This document shows positions 44,749 through 55,272 of a stretch of 64,000 nucleotides of DNA, piece by piece. Location: contig VCMS01000031.1 in the NCBI GenBank assembly GCA_022539475.1, positions 225,826 to 289,825 of the forward strand, given 5' to 3'. The notes under the pieces are model-generated. The model saw only the letters and a list, made by a program, of their open reading frames with translations. It searched no databases and was not told the DNA's origin. Numbering within the stretch: position 1 is the stretch's first letter; every line of letters starts with the position of its first letter. The DNA is from Gracilaria domingensis. Its lineage: Eukaryota; Rhodophyta; Florideophyceae; Gracilariales; Gracilariaceae. The position numbers and the translations under genes were made by a program.

Positions 44749-46066
44749 TTGCGTTATGGTCAATCTGTGTGTGACTCAAGTGCCTATGGGCACGCCTGGA
44801 TCCAACAGACCAGGTATTGCTTAACAGATGTACTAAGCTTCCGGTTACACTTCTCTACCATGCTTTTGGTATCACTATTTAAGGATACCAAGCCAGGTGA
44901 TGAAGATGTTGGGTTGGAAGAAACTTTTGGCACTCTTCAGCTCTTGAACTTTAATGTTTACAAACTTCAGCAACTCAGAACAGCATCAATGTCCCATTTT
45001 CTGTGTCCTGATGACGAAATCTCAACTGAAGGACGTGTACAAACCCATGGGTGGGGTCTCCGAAGGAGAATTCCGGTTATCGAGCTTTCGAGCTCCGAAG
45101 GCAGTGAAACGCGCCAAAAGTTGTCCTCAGAAGCGGCGGGCAGTGGCCGGCGTACGTGGAAGAGATCTGGAACAGATTGTAATAGAAATCGGAAGCAGAA
45201 GATGAAAATATTCGAATCTGGGGAGGGCCGCCTTGGACAACGCAAGCAAAGGAGTCGTGAGATTCTAGCCCTTCAGGACAGAGATTATGATAAGCCGCTG
45301 CCAGGTCGAAGGGCAATGAGCTTGACACGCAAATATAGTTTTGATACTGACAATGAGCACGCAATCGAAACCATGACTCCTGGTACGGTGGTGAGTTCTG
45401 GAGCGCGAGCAACGCATCCGAAGCTAAGGAAGGGAATCTTCGCGTCTGGCGTTTCGTCAACTGGACGACACCGGGAATGGAGTCACAGGGTTTTGGGTAA
45501 CTCAAGACGAAGATTGCATTGAGAAGCGGCTGTCAGGAAAGAAAGCAGCAAGCAAGAAACGCACATTGAGTACTGACAGTGATGATGCAGGCGTTATCGA
45601 GGCCTTGATACCTTGTAAAGTGAGACAAGTGGTGGGGAGCAGTAAGGACTCGCTTGCCCGGGTGATGGACTGGGATCCTTCGGACAATTTCGTGTCCGAT
45701 GGTTTCGATAAAGAAGGAATGGGTGAGCAGCTTTGAAGCGAAAAGCGAGTACACATGAAACGCACACTGAGTTTCTATAATGAAGAAGAGGACACCGTCG
45801 GGGCTTTAACACACAGTGAAGCGAGACAAGCGGTGAGCAACACTAAGGATCAACTCAGGCTCGTTATAGATTTGCATAAATGTGAGTTCAGAGAAGATCC
45901 AGACGATGAAGATGTAGCTGAGGACTGCGATGATATGGAAGCTTTGTACGTGTCGAAGAAACAGAAATCTCGTGGAGTGCTTTCTGACTCACTGGTCGCG
46001 AGAACAGCATGGAGGAGGAAGTTTATTCGTTTGGAAAGGACAAAACCCAACTTTTCAGAAGCATAG
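44749..46066 (+). pseudogene. Unrecognised basic protein with internal repeats
   Basis: Frames at 44,749-45,522, about 45,525-45,736 and 45,755-46,066 read as one hydrophilic Ser/Arg/Asp-rich protein broken by frame changes. A repeated motif of about 33 residues occurs three times: LTRKYSFDTDNEHAIETMTP near 45,330, KKRTLSTDSDDAGVIEALIP near 45,560, and MKRTLSFYNEEEDTVGALTH near 45,760. Each is followed by a (V/A)RQxV-like stretch. A fourth DNA copy of the first motif (FDTDDEDTIETMN) sits at about 50,005. No family recognised. It may be a transposon-encoded accessory protein. Confidence 0.4.
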
Positions 46067-46575
46067 AATCAGGAAAAACAAATTCGTTCAAGGGCTCAGC
46101 GAGGTCGTACCGTGTACGAAGGATTAGTGTGACAGTAAGAAACCGTCTTGGGCTTCGAGAAGTCTTAGAAACATTTGGCAGCGACTACTCGCAGAAGGCA
46201 AGAAAGGAATTGATCACCAAGATTTTCCAATTTCTTCGTTGGTGCATCGTTTGCTCTTCCTGTACAAAGTTTGATGCCTGTGAAGAAGAAGCTTTAGTTG
46301 GTAGCATTACCAAGGAAGCACTCGTAGAAAAGTTTATTGCTTACTTCTACGAGGGGTGTGTGAGACAAGAACTGCGAAGAAGAAGGCAGAGCATTTATTA
46401 GTTGTTTGTGGGAGGGACTGCTCCGAGGGCCATAGACGAATCCAGAAGGATATCGCAAACGTTTGCTCAGTGCTCCGAAACATTGTTGGTAGGCAAAAAA
46501 GAGCGAAATCTCAGGGGACTGAGCTTCAATCCGAAGATGAGAGTCCTTGGTTTTCAGAAACGAGCTATTAGGAAC
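46009..46575 (+). pseudogene. Unrecognised helical domain downstream of the repeat protein
   Basis: The frame at 46,009-46,401 includes LGLREVLETFGSDYSQKARK, ELITKIFQFLRWCIVCSSC and ITKEALVEKFIAYFYEGCVR. After a frame change near 46,360 coding continues to 46,571. The F-x-x-FLRWC plus VEKFIAYFYE layout is reminiscent of the N-terminal core-binding domain of tyrosine recombinases (Crypton/DIRS type). No catalytic R...HxxR...Y part was found downstream, so this is only a suggestion. Confidence 0.25.
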
Positions 46576-46864
46576 CATTTAGTTTCTCGTCCCAATTCCA
46601 TGATAAACGATAAAACAACCGGCCTCGTTGTCGTCGCTGCCGTGAACATAACCTCGCCTGAAACAATTTATTCACGAACAATTTCAGGTGAAGAACTATA
46701 TTTAGTACCGTGCTTGCTTCTACCGTTTTGGCTGTTGCACTCGGCTCTGAATTCATTAAGTAACGGGATACGCATACAAACGGCGTGTTGATAATCGCAC
46801 GGTATGCGCCTGTAATAACAGTGGAGGGTGAGAGTTCGGTAGTTGACTACTATGGGTGATTTAC

Positions 46865-47480
46865 TTAGAAAGAACGTGGACTGGGAAGAACCGGTGAGTG
46901 TACAGAGATGTGAAGGTATTCAGTGACAAAGACAAAAGCTAAGAAGCATTCTATTGACTTTATGTTTACGCAGTTCAATGTGGACGTGAGCCACGGGGCT
47001 TGGGTGTAAGTGCCGGGCGCAATGAGAGCACAGAGCGCGATTGACTTAGCTGGATTTAATTCCGAAGTGGACGGGTTGGGCTGTGAGCGCAGGGCGCGGC
47101 GGAAGCTCTGAGAGCCGTGGGAGCGGTGAGGGCGCACGGGAGCGGACGGAAAGCGCAGAGGAGCGGACGGAAAGCGCAGGAGAGCGGTAAAAGCGCAGAT
47201 GGGCAGCGGGAGTGGCAGAAGTGCAAGGCGTGGCGGGATTGGCGGGAGCTCTGGAACACTGGGAGCGGTGGGAGTGCCCGATAGAGGCGGTAGTGGCCGG
47301 AGCTGTGGCAGCGCGGGAGCGGCAAAAATGGCTGCGATGAATGCCGGCGCGATGGAAGTACCGGAGATGAAGCTATGACAGAGGCTCCGGTTGATAACGG
47401 GTCTTAAGAGGCCATTGATCAGAACTGTCGGATGCGTCACAGAAACTCGAGGACGGCGACGGCGAGATAATCTCAGGTTC
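46865..47480. repeat. G-rich minisatellite-like stretch and duplicated flank
   Basis: The 46,965-47,075 part aligns with 49,470-49,570 (TTCATGTTTACG, a GTGGAC word, CCGGGCGCAA, GAGCACA-AGCGCRATKGACTTAGCT). From 47,080 to 47,350 the plus strand is a G-rich imperfect repeat (GGGAGCGG, GAAAGCGCAG). It resembles the reverse complement of the C-rich repeats at 42.2 and 48 kb. Confidence 0.55.
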
Positions 47481-47929
47481 AAACGAAAGACTTTTTAAGC
47501 ATTTAAAAGTAAAAAGAGGCCTTCGAACGCTCGCTATCGTGTAGTAATTGCATGTAGGAGCCAGTTTTGCACGTACAAAACAATTGATTTTAATTGGTCA
47601 AAATTTTGGACTTCCAAAAAACTTTAGGGCACTACTCTGCTCTGCATATTACTGTGCCACGTGGCAGCCCCAAAGCCGCCCCACCTTCTTTTCCGCATAT
47701 ACTTCAAAGGGCTGCTAGTCATCGCGCGGGCAATCTTGAGGTAGATTAAAATAACGAGAACAACATTTTGCACGAAAGCAGTATTTTGTGAAGTTTTTGT
47801 GGAACCCTCCACTTCTCATTTGCAGCCTTACAGCTTTTGATTGTTCCAAATACATGGTCTGATGATCTCCAATGGAGATTCTTGAGTGGAGAATCTCCAC
47901 TGCCATCCACCTCGGCTGCGAGTACCTTT

Positions 47930-48560
47930 ATGCTCCCAAATATCCGTCGTCCTGTCGCGCCCTGCCGGTATCCACTCCTCAGCCATCTCCATTGCCTTTA
48001 TCGCTACGTAAGCTCCCATTGCGTGGCCGTCACCACGGCCACGACAGCCACCGAAGCTACTTCCATCGCGCCCTACCGGCGTCCGCTCCCAGTCTTATCC
48101 ATTGCTTTTGTCTCTCCCTGCGCTCCTACCGTGACGCCGTCACCACATCCACTTCTGTCGTGTGCCGTGCTCTGCTGTGACGCCCTCCACTCATCAACCT
48201 CAGACATATCCGTTGCCTTCATCGCGCCGTTGGGCCCTGCCAGTGCCCTACCGGTGTCCGCCGCCAGCCAAATCCATTGCCCTTGTCCCTCCCTGCTCTC
48301 CTAAAATGCCCCCGTCACCACATCTACTTCCATCGTATGCCATGCTCTGCCGTCACGCCCTCCCGTCATCAACCTCAGACATATCCCTCGCCTTCCTCGC
48401 GTCGTGGTGCCCTCCCGGCGTCCACGCTCCAGCCATAAACATTGCTTTTGTCGCTCCCTTCGCTCCCATTGCCTGGCTGTCACCACAGCGACCACAGCCA
48501 TTGCCACCGCATCCTGTGCTGCCGTCGCGCGCTGGCTCCTCTTATGCCCTCCTACTGTTG
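47930..48560. repeat. C-rich minisatellite-like repeat, copy 2
   Basis: Units begin GTCACCAC at 48,029, 48,136, 48,314 and 48,479. The 48,136 and 48,314 units (about 178 bp apart) align along their whole length: CCGTGCTCTGC/CCATGCTCTGC, CATCAACCTCAGACATATCC, TCGCG. The same words occur at 42,180-42,650. Confidence 0.7.
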
Positions 48561-48599
48561 TGAACATGAAGAGGATTCACGGCCTCTGAGCCTTGGTGA

Positions 48600-49460
48600 C
48601 TGAGTTTCTTGCACGGCGCGGTCGTTGGTATCAGTTCTTCGTGTTCTGTCGCACTAGTAAAAGAGCAATGTGGTAAATGCAAAACAACAGTTCACGCTTT
48701 ATTTGGCTCACTCTCTCTACCATACATTCCCGTACAATCCGTCCTTCCATCCTCCCCCTGACGAGCCGACTATGATGCTCTCCTTCCAAATGTTTACGAT
48801 ATCGTGAAACTTCTAAGAAATCCTGAGCGAAGCTAATGACGTAAAAATCTCGTCAATGTCGTTCAACTCAACTCCGGCGTCGACTCCATCAACTTCACCC
48901 GTTTCCAATCCAATATCCCCCTCGGCGTTATTAAATTACGCAACATCCTGGATGGCGATCCTGACGAATGCTGCAACAGCAACGACTGCTACTCGATGTT
49001 GGTGGAGTATTTTGTCCTTCTTCAAATCCCTCCTCTTTTCCTGGGGTTTGGTTTGCTGAAAGTCGGTTTGAGAGAAAGTCCTCTTCATTATCAATCAAGT
49101 GATGGTGGTAATTTACCCACTACGGTCGAGACACCGCCGTCGTCCAAAACCGGGACCTGAAAGCCTCAGAGAGTCCCGTTGGGAGCATTTACTGTACTGA
49201 TTCGGCTAAAGGGGGATTACAGATACCTGGTATGGAAAAAATAAAACTTTGGATGTTGCGTCAGTCTCTGAAGAACATACTGGATCTTTTGATTAAAGAC
49301 ATACCATCTCGTTCAGGTGCTGTATGAGTAAAGAATAGTGACACGCTCACTAGGAGGTATGGCATAGATGGCGAATTGACTACTCCGGATGAACTAACGG
49401 GGACTGGAAAGAGCAGGCCAGTGTACACAGACGTGGAGCCATTCAGGGACATAAAACAAA
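48600..49460. other. Non-coding stretch
   Basis: No gene recognised. The frame at 48,856-49,059 is Ser/Thr/Ala-rich and unconvincing. Confidence 0.3.
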
Positions 49461-49469
49461 GCTAACTTC

Positions 49470-50020
49470 ATGTTTACGTAGTTGTTTGTGGACATGGTCT
49501 GGGGGTTGGGATGTATGTTCCGGGCGCAAGGGGAGCACACAGCGCAATGGACTTAGCTCAGATTGACTGCGGCAGTAGATGGGATCAGACTGGGAGGGCA
49601 GTTTGAGGCGGGATGCAACCACAGTGCGTCAGGCCTCTAGCGCGAAGTTTCTGCTACTAGGACTCACTATAGTGCCATGAACGCCAACGGGTACGAAATT
49701 AGTACCGTTACGCTGGTCGTCATACGCAACGTGCCACACTGATACAAAAGTGCCACACTGAGTGCGCTCTCCCGCATATGTCATTTGCAAGTACTGTATT
49801 TTTGGAACAGTTTCGATATCCAACCATAAAGTTATATATCGTTCCACGAGCCCTCTGTGATCTTTGCAACGTCGCCGGCGATCGCCATTGAGCACTCGGG
49901 AGTCGCCAGTGGCGACCAACCTCTTCTTCTATCGGAGTTAAACAGTGTAGCGTATTCACTGTACCACAGCGAATGTAGCCACCTTCGCAAGGCAAATTTG
50001 GTAAGGCTTCGATACTGACG
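49470..50020. repeat. Duplicated blocks, second copies
   Basis: Contains the partner of 46,965-47,075 (at 49,470-49,570), the partner of 44,360-44,610 (at 49,740-50,010), and at 50,005-50,045 a copy of the FDTD...IETM coding motif of 45,340. The intervening several kb are missing, so this is a shortened second copy of the 44.3-47.1 kb unit with rearranged order. Confidence 0.5.
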
Positions 50021-51100
50021 ATGAGGACACCATCGAAACCATGAATTATAACACTTCGAGGCGATTGGATAGTGTCCGCACCCTGTGGCTAAAGACTCTT
50101 CGTCCTGTGGAACGGAGGTGTCCCGACTTTTTCACCTGTGCAGAGGCGAAATTAAGTCCACGAACCAAGCTCTAGCCGCGTGAGTTCGAGTATGAAGGGC
50201 TGGGGGCTAGAAACGAGAATTGTCTTGGCATTCGCCTGGTGTTGGACTTATACTTCAAGCGCAGACTTCGTCGAACGTGGAATGGCTGAGTAGATTTACA
50301 CCAGGACGACGGTATCTCAATACCTTCGTTGGGCAGTTGCGGCTAGGTTTTGCCGAAAGGAAAATGTATGGAAGCCGGTTTCTCTCTTCGAAAGTATTGC
50401 TCATCGGGAATTGATATTTCCCTTCATGGACTACTTTTCGAAGCATTTCTCTGCCGGTATCGCGAGGGTAAAGGCTACCTCTTTGGGTCGAGTGTGCGCT
50501 ATTGCGATGTTCAGACTTGAAGATGATAACTTGATAGCCAAGATCAAGGTTGTGTCGATTCTGTTTCGAAACATTGCGAATTCGGGCAAGCGCAAGCACC
50601 GAATTCTTTGTCAGAGTAGGAAGAACGGGCTTCTTGCGGTTCAACAAGGGAGAAAAATGGAATATAAGGATTATGTACGGTGTATACAGAATGCAGTAAA
50701 TGTGTTAGGGGTCGTACCGTATATAATATATGTGTTTACATTTCTACGCGGTACCTCACTGGCTAGACAAGCAAAGATTTTAAGTTCGCTAGACCGTCCT
50801 TATAGGACAGGTAAACAATGAACGAAAAGGGAAGAACGCAGTACCCAAACCATGTGTTAGTAATCAGAGCGAAGGAATACGAAGGAGAAACAGACACAGA
50901 GCTTTTTAGAGTTTATCGCAGAAAAGGTTAAAAATTTAAGAAGGAAATTGAAATATTGAGGTGATGCAAAAAACGTTTTTGCAGGACAAAAATAGATATT
51001 AAAATATATATTGAGGAGGTAGTTCTCATTGGACATAGCTCTTTATTGTTTTGAAGAGCGAGAAAATTTTTCGAGGAAGGAAATTTACTCAATGATGATC
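50021..51100. other. Stretch without a recognised gene
   Basis: Opposing frames at 50,255-50,647 (minus) and 50,411-50,821 (plus) overlap, and neither matches a known family. AT-rich after 50,650. Confidence 0.3.
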
Positions 51101-51400
51101 GCATCTGGCCCAAATATGGTCGACACGTGCCCAAAATGAGGGCGTTTAGCTTGAAAGTTTTTGAACACTCCTATCTTGCCAAGACAATCAATTTCCGTTC
51201 AGGAAGATATGGTAAAAATATGGCCAACGTATGGGCAAAATAGAGCCAACACATGGCCCAAATATGGCTATCTACGAAAACATAAAATGTTCGCGGCCAC
51301 GATTTACACGTGTTCACAAGAGTTTGAGATGAACGGCTTCATTTCAGTAACTTTTTGGCCATATTTTGCACAGAATCGATGTTAATAAGGATTATGACAT
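51101..51400. repeat. Dispersed GGCCAT-rich repeat, copy 3
   Basis: Alignable by eye with 34,381-34,620. It contains GGCCCAAATATGG twice, GGTAAAAATATGGCC, ATCTACGAAAACATAAA and AACTTTTTGGCCATATTTTG. Near-palindromic ATGGCCAAAATATGGCC-type words could form cruciform or binding sites. Confidence 0.55.
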
Positions 51401-51549
51401 GGAAAATAATATTTCTAGTACGATTTAACTAATGAAGAAAATCCGCATAAAGGTTTCCATTCATCATTGAATGATATTAACTATAAATGGTTTAAGGTAA
51501 ATATTGCAATCAAAAGCGATATTAGTAGGAAAATATATTTCTCAGGTAT

Positions 51550-51554
51550 AAGAT
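51550..51554. repeat. Target-site duplication AAGAT (left)
   Basis: AAGAT immediately precedes the left LTR (TGTGAG) and recurs right after the right LTR at 63,606-63,610. A perfect 5-bp duplication is the usual product of Gypsy integrase and fixes both element ends. Confidence 0.9.
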
Positions 51555-52135
51555 TGTGAGATAGCGCCGTCAGGCGAAAGAGTCCTAGAGGCGCGATCCG
51601 TGAACGGTTCGTAAGCGGGGCGTGTAGTCCCGTGATCCGGTCGGTTGTAGAGTGTGACGCGTGGAAATGATCGCCAGCACCGGGCGGTCGTAGGAAGACT
51701 GGGCGGTTGGGTACGTCAGGCGCGGTCGAGAAACGCGCGTTGAGTCCGAACGGCTTGGAAACCTAATTGTTGTCCGTCGCGGTCTAGTCGCAGGTCTGAC
51801 TTAGCGAAAAGATAGTTCAGGACGGTGGTGCTTACCCTTTACTAGTTGGGTGTACGGGAGGAGCGGAGGTGCATAAGTAGCACCTCGACGCTGCAACTCA
51901 CCGCGTACAGTCCGAATCGGCACCCTGCTCGCATGGCGAAAATATCCAGAGGTGGAGCGGGTGCCATCTATCTACAACTATGCTACGTGTAATTCCTATC
52001 GTACGAGTCCGCACGGTGTGCCATATCGGCGCATGTGGGACACTTCGCGTTTCCCGACAGCTTCTGACGCACCCCTTCTTACCTGCCATACCGATCGGAT
52101 CACCCATACAACAACGCTGACCTCACTATACTACA
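51555..52135 (-). repeat. LTR (3' LTR relative to gag-pol)
   Basis: 581 bp, starting TG and ending CA. It matches 63,025-63,605 with about 13 substitutions and no indel (about 97.8% identity by eye), so the insertion is not recent. On the plus strand it leads into the antisense frame at 52,342, so it could also serve as that gene's promoter. Confidence 0.95.
51866..51886. promoter_or_regulatory. LTR hairpin with TATA-like loop (left LTR)
   Basis: GAGGTGC-ATAAGTA-GCACCTC: a perfect 7-bp inverted repeat around an AT-rich heptamer in otherwise GC-rich LTR sequence, conserved in both LTRs. A possible core promoter or RNA structure readable on either strand. Confidence 0.4.
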
Positions 52136-52136
52136 G

Positions 52137-52148
52137 ACCCCCCTCCTA
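52137..52148 (-). other. Polypurine tract
   Basis: On the minus strand this reads AGGAGGGGGGT, ending 1-2 nt before the 3' LTR. That is the expected place and composition for the plus-strand DNA primer of a Gypsy element. Confidence 0.8.
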
Positions 52149-52341
52149 GAGCGCGCGACGTCCACGGCTCGCCCAATCGAGGACTGGCGACATATGCTGT
52201 AAATTAAATCCGGCTTTCTTGAGCATTGGCTGCGGTTCCGATCGGTAGTCCAGTACGCCGTACGCCTGTCCGACCGTAACGCCCTCCTTGTTAGTTCCGC
52301 TCCCTCGCGCGCGATGCTTCGCACTGTACGGCATATGAGAG

Positions 52342-55272
52342 ATGAAGTCTCCAACCGGGAGTAAAGCCGTACATCCACAATCAGCACCGCCGACCGAGAC
52401 CGGGCGGGAGAGTGCACAGGTCCTTATCGACCTCACGAGCGAGATCGACGATTACACTACCTCGCAACCCGAAGCGGGATCCATCCTATACCTTCCTGCG
52501 GACGCCAACATGACTAATCAACCGAGCGGGAATCGAAATGCGTCGGAGAATCCGAACGGCTACCATCCGAGTGGTAACATGGGCGGTGTTCCCATCCCGC
52601 GTCGCAGCGCCCCTCTTCCGCCTGGTCCTTTAGTTCCTCCGCAGTTCGGGAACCCCAACCTTTTTGGAGCAACGTTCGGGCAAATGTTCGTGCCAGCGTA
52701 TCCGCAGACAGCGCCTTTGATGCCTACTTACGGTCAGGCTCCTCCGAACGAGTTCCAGCAGCCTCCGGTGATGCAAACGTTCACTCCGACGAACATGATG
52801 TCTAACCCGATCGGTGCAGTTCAGCCAGTGCCTCATACTGGCACCAACTTACCAGCCGTATTTCAGAGTTCACTTCCGGGTCAGCAATTCGACCACCGTC
52901 TGAACCGTACACGGAATAAGGCGAAGACACCGAGCCAGGGAAAGCAGCCACCGTATACGGTAGAGGAGTACCTTGCAAACGACGCCCTTAACGGATATCT
53001 GGACGCCCGTCGTTTCGCCGCAGTTCCTGCACATCGTTCCTTTCAGGAGCGAACCGGTCGGAATCCGAAGCGGACGAGAATGGAAGCGTGGCAGGCGAGG
53101 TGGAGGCACCTTCCGGGAATAACCGGTCGGAGCGAAGAAAGCACCGTCGGCAGTTGCGATATGCCGTTTCTCCCTTGCCCGGAGGAGTATGATTACCAAG
53201 GCCGAATGCGGAGCTTGGTGACGTGTATGCTTTCCGATGAGAACGAACCAAATCCGAACGGTAATCCTCTCGAAATGGTAATGCTCCAGCCGCCGTAGGG
53301 TAAATTATACTTTCTAAACCGGCGTCGTTGGGGCGACAACGCTGCTACGGAGGCAAGAATCCGTTCGAGTTTGGGCGGATATATGCACGGTTGGCATAAC
53401 GTTGAGTTCTTCGACATTGCGCCATCCGAGCGGGAGAACTTCTACGTGAAGATACCGGAGAATTGGGCCGATCTGGATGCTCCACGCAACCTCTCCGTTA
53501 TCACTCCACCAGTCCTGGCATATTACTCAGATGACGTGCTGAGCGACAGCACGATTTCCGAGCGGATTATGAGGATTGCGTACACCGAGTGGGTAGTGTG
53601 CGTTCTCATGGCGTTTCTACAGGCCGCGACGGAAGGGGTGAGAGCTTTCACGAAGACGGAGGACCCGCGTTTGAACTTCTTTCGGGGCTTCCCCGGTCAG
53701 CCAGGAAGTCACGAACCGTCGGGGCTTGGTCGGCTCTTTCCTCTTCCGTACGGGTTGGTTAGTGTATTGATGCAGATGGGCCTGCAGAACCTACTCAGAG
53801 GTACGGAGTTTACGGTTCCGTCGGTCAAGAAGTGGCTGTTTCTTTCGGTCATGACGGACTGGTCAGATACGCCCGGCTTTCTGTGGTTCAATCCTCACTC
53901 AGGGCAGTTTCCCCCGATGCCGGTCAACGCTGCAGGAGCCCCTGCGATCGTTCAACGCCTGCTGCCTGAGTCCGCACGGCCGTTATGGGAATTCTCCGAG
54001 GTAGAGGATTTTTATCCGCTCCGTTTCATGGATCCTAACAAGCCCGAGGTCGAAGAGAATGTCGAGAGGGTTCCGTCCAAAGGTCTGGGCCGGATCCTAC
54101 CCTCTGCTACATCCAAGGAGGCTGGGGTGCAGACTGATCCGATCGGTGCGGAAGAGAATACTGCTCTCTTGCGATTGCAAGAGATCTGTCGCGATGCGGA
54201 TGAGGGGGCCCCGACGTCGGTGTTGGATGCTTTGAACTGTGCCGAGAGGTGGATAACGCGGCTCGTCTTGTTGGAAAGATTTGTCCAAGTCGACCACGAT
54301 GGCCTTCTTGACGTCATAATCTTCATGACCGGTATGGCGCACCACCTGATAGGTCGTTACACACACGTACTTCACGACGTTCCGGTCGGTCCGCACAGAC
54401 TGAGGTTGGGAGAGTTGCTTTAGAGATACAACCACACCGCATCGGAGGTAAACCTTGCGCATCAACGAAGCCGCGAATGGTACAAAAACGTCCGTACAGC
54501 ATTGAATAATATTGCTCCAGATGTTCCGCTCGGCATGGAAGCGTCGGCCGCGATGGCGGCGATAACTGCCACCGGGTTACATCAACCCGCTGCTACGAGT
54601 TCGGCACCGTTGGCGCCTCACGCGTCGGTCTCGCCAGCTGTTCCGAGCGGTAGTTCTGCGCCGCCCGTACAGTCTGTCGCAGTTCCCCTGGCTTTCATCT
54701 CAGTTGGTATACCCGTTCCAGTGACTTCCGCGTCAACTACCGTACCAGCCGCGTCATCCCAGGTGCCTACAACTAGTCATCTGAACGGTTTCCGCGCTGG
54801 TACCCTCGTTCGGCGTACGACACCCACACCGTCGGATGCGGTTCCGCCCGGTGGTGACATCTTCCCGCCATCGAGACTCACTCCGTCCGGGCAGTTGAAG
54901 GAATCTGGGAGCTCCGCGTTGCCGAGCGGGTCCGCAGGCCCGACGCACACGTCTGGGATCGCAACTTTGGCCGGACAGGGCCCCTCGGCGTCATCCAGAG
55001 GAACGCTGGCCAGTAGTGAGGCGCAAGGAGGGCGACGACTCGTGCATGCGCGTGTGGGGTACAGCCTTTTCCAGCCGAGTAGTTCCAGTCGGGGTTCGGG
55101 CTCTGCGTCGCAAGCACTGCCGCGAGGTCATACCATGGTGGCGGCGTCTGGCGCAAGCAGTAGTCGTTGCCCCCGTGGCGGTCGTGGTTCTCGCGGCGGT
55201 CGCGGTGGTACGCCTGGGGTCCGTGGCGGCATCTCAAAGACGCTCCCCACACCTGGGAAGCGCATCCGGTAG
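52342..55272 (+). pseudogene. Antisense gene inside the Gypsy element; one long frame with two TAG codons
   Basis: From ATG 52,342 to TAG 55,270-55,272 one frame runs 976 codons with only two stops, both TAG (53,296-53,298 and 54,421-54,423). Sequence between and around them reads on without a break. Residues 1-200 are Pro/Gly/Asn-rich, with a SUMO-interaction-like VLIDLTSEIDD at 27-37. A basic segment follows (RLNRTRNKAKTPSQGKQPP, then RTGRNPKRTRMEAWQARWRH). The middle part (about 320-690) looks globular: SLGGYMHGWHNVEFFDIAPS, EWVVCVLMAFLQAATEGVRA, and an amphipathic stretch near WITRLVLLERFVQVDHDGLL. The last about 250 residues are Ser/Ala/Pro/Thr-rich and end in an RGG box (RGGRGSRGGRGG). 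I recognise no family. Extra antisense frames are known in some plant Gypsy lineages (Ogre/Tat). Either the stops are point mutations in a once-intact gene, or TAG is read through. Confidence 0.7.

Noticed and set aside
46009-46575. Tyrosine recombinase (Crypton-like) gene
   Set aside because: Only a core-binding-like helix pattern is seen; the catalytic R-HxxR-Y region was not found, so it was kept only as a tentative comment.
47837-48563. Several Ser/Pro/Cys-rich frames of 60-155 codons
   Set aside because: Generated by the C-rich minisatellite; no gene supported.
52342-55272. Envelope-like gene of a Gypsy element
   Set aside because: No signal peptide or clear transmembrane segment, and the frame lies on the opposite strand to gag-pol; an env-type role is not supported.
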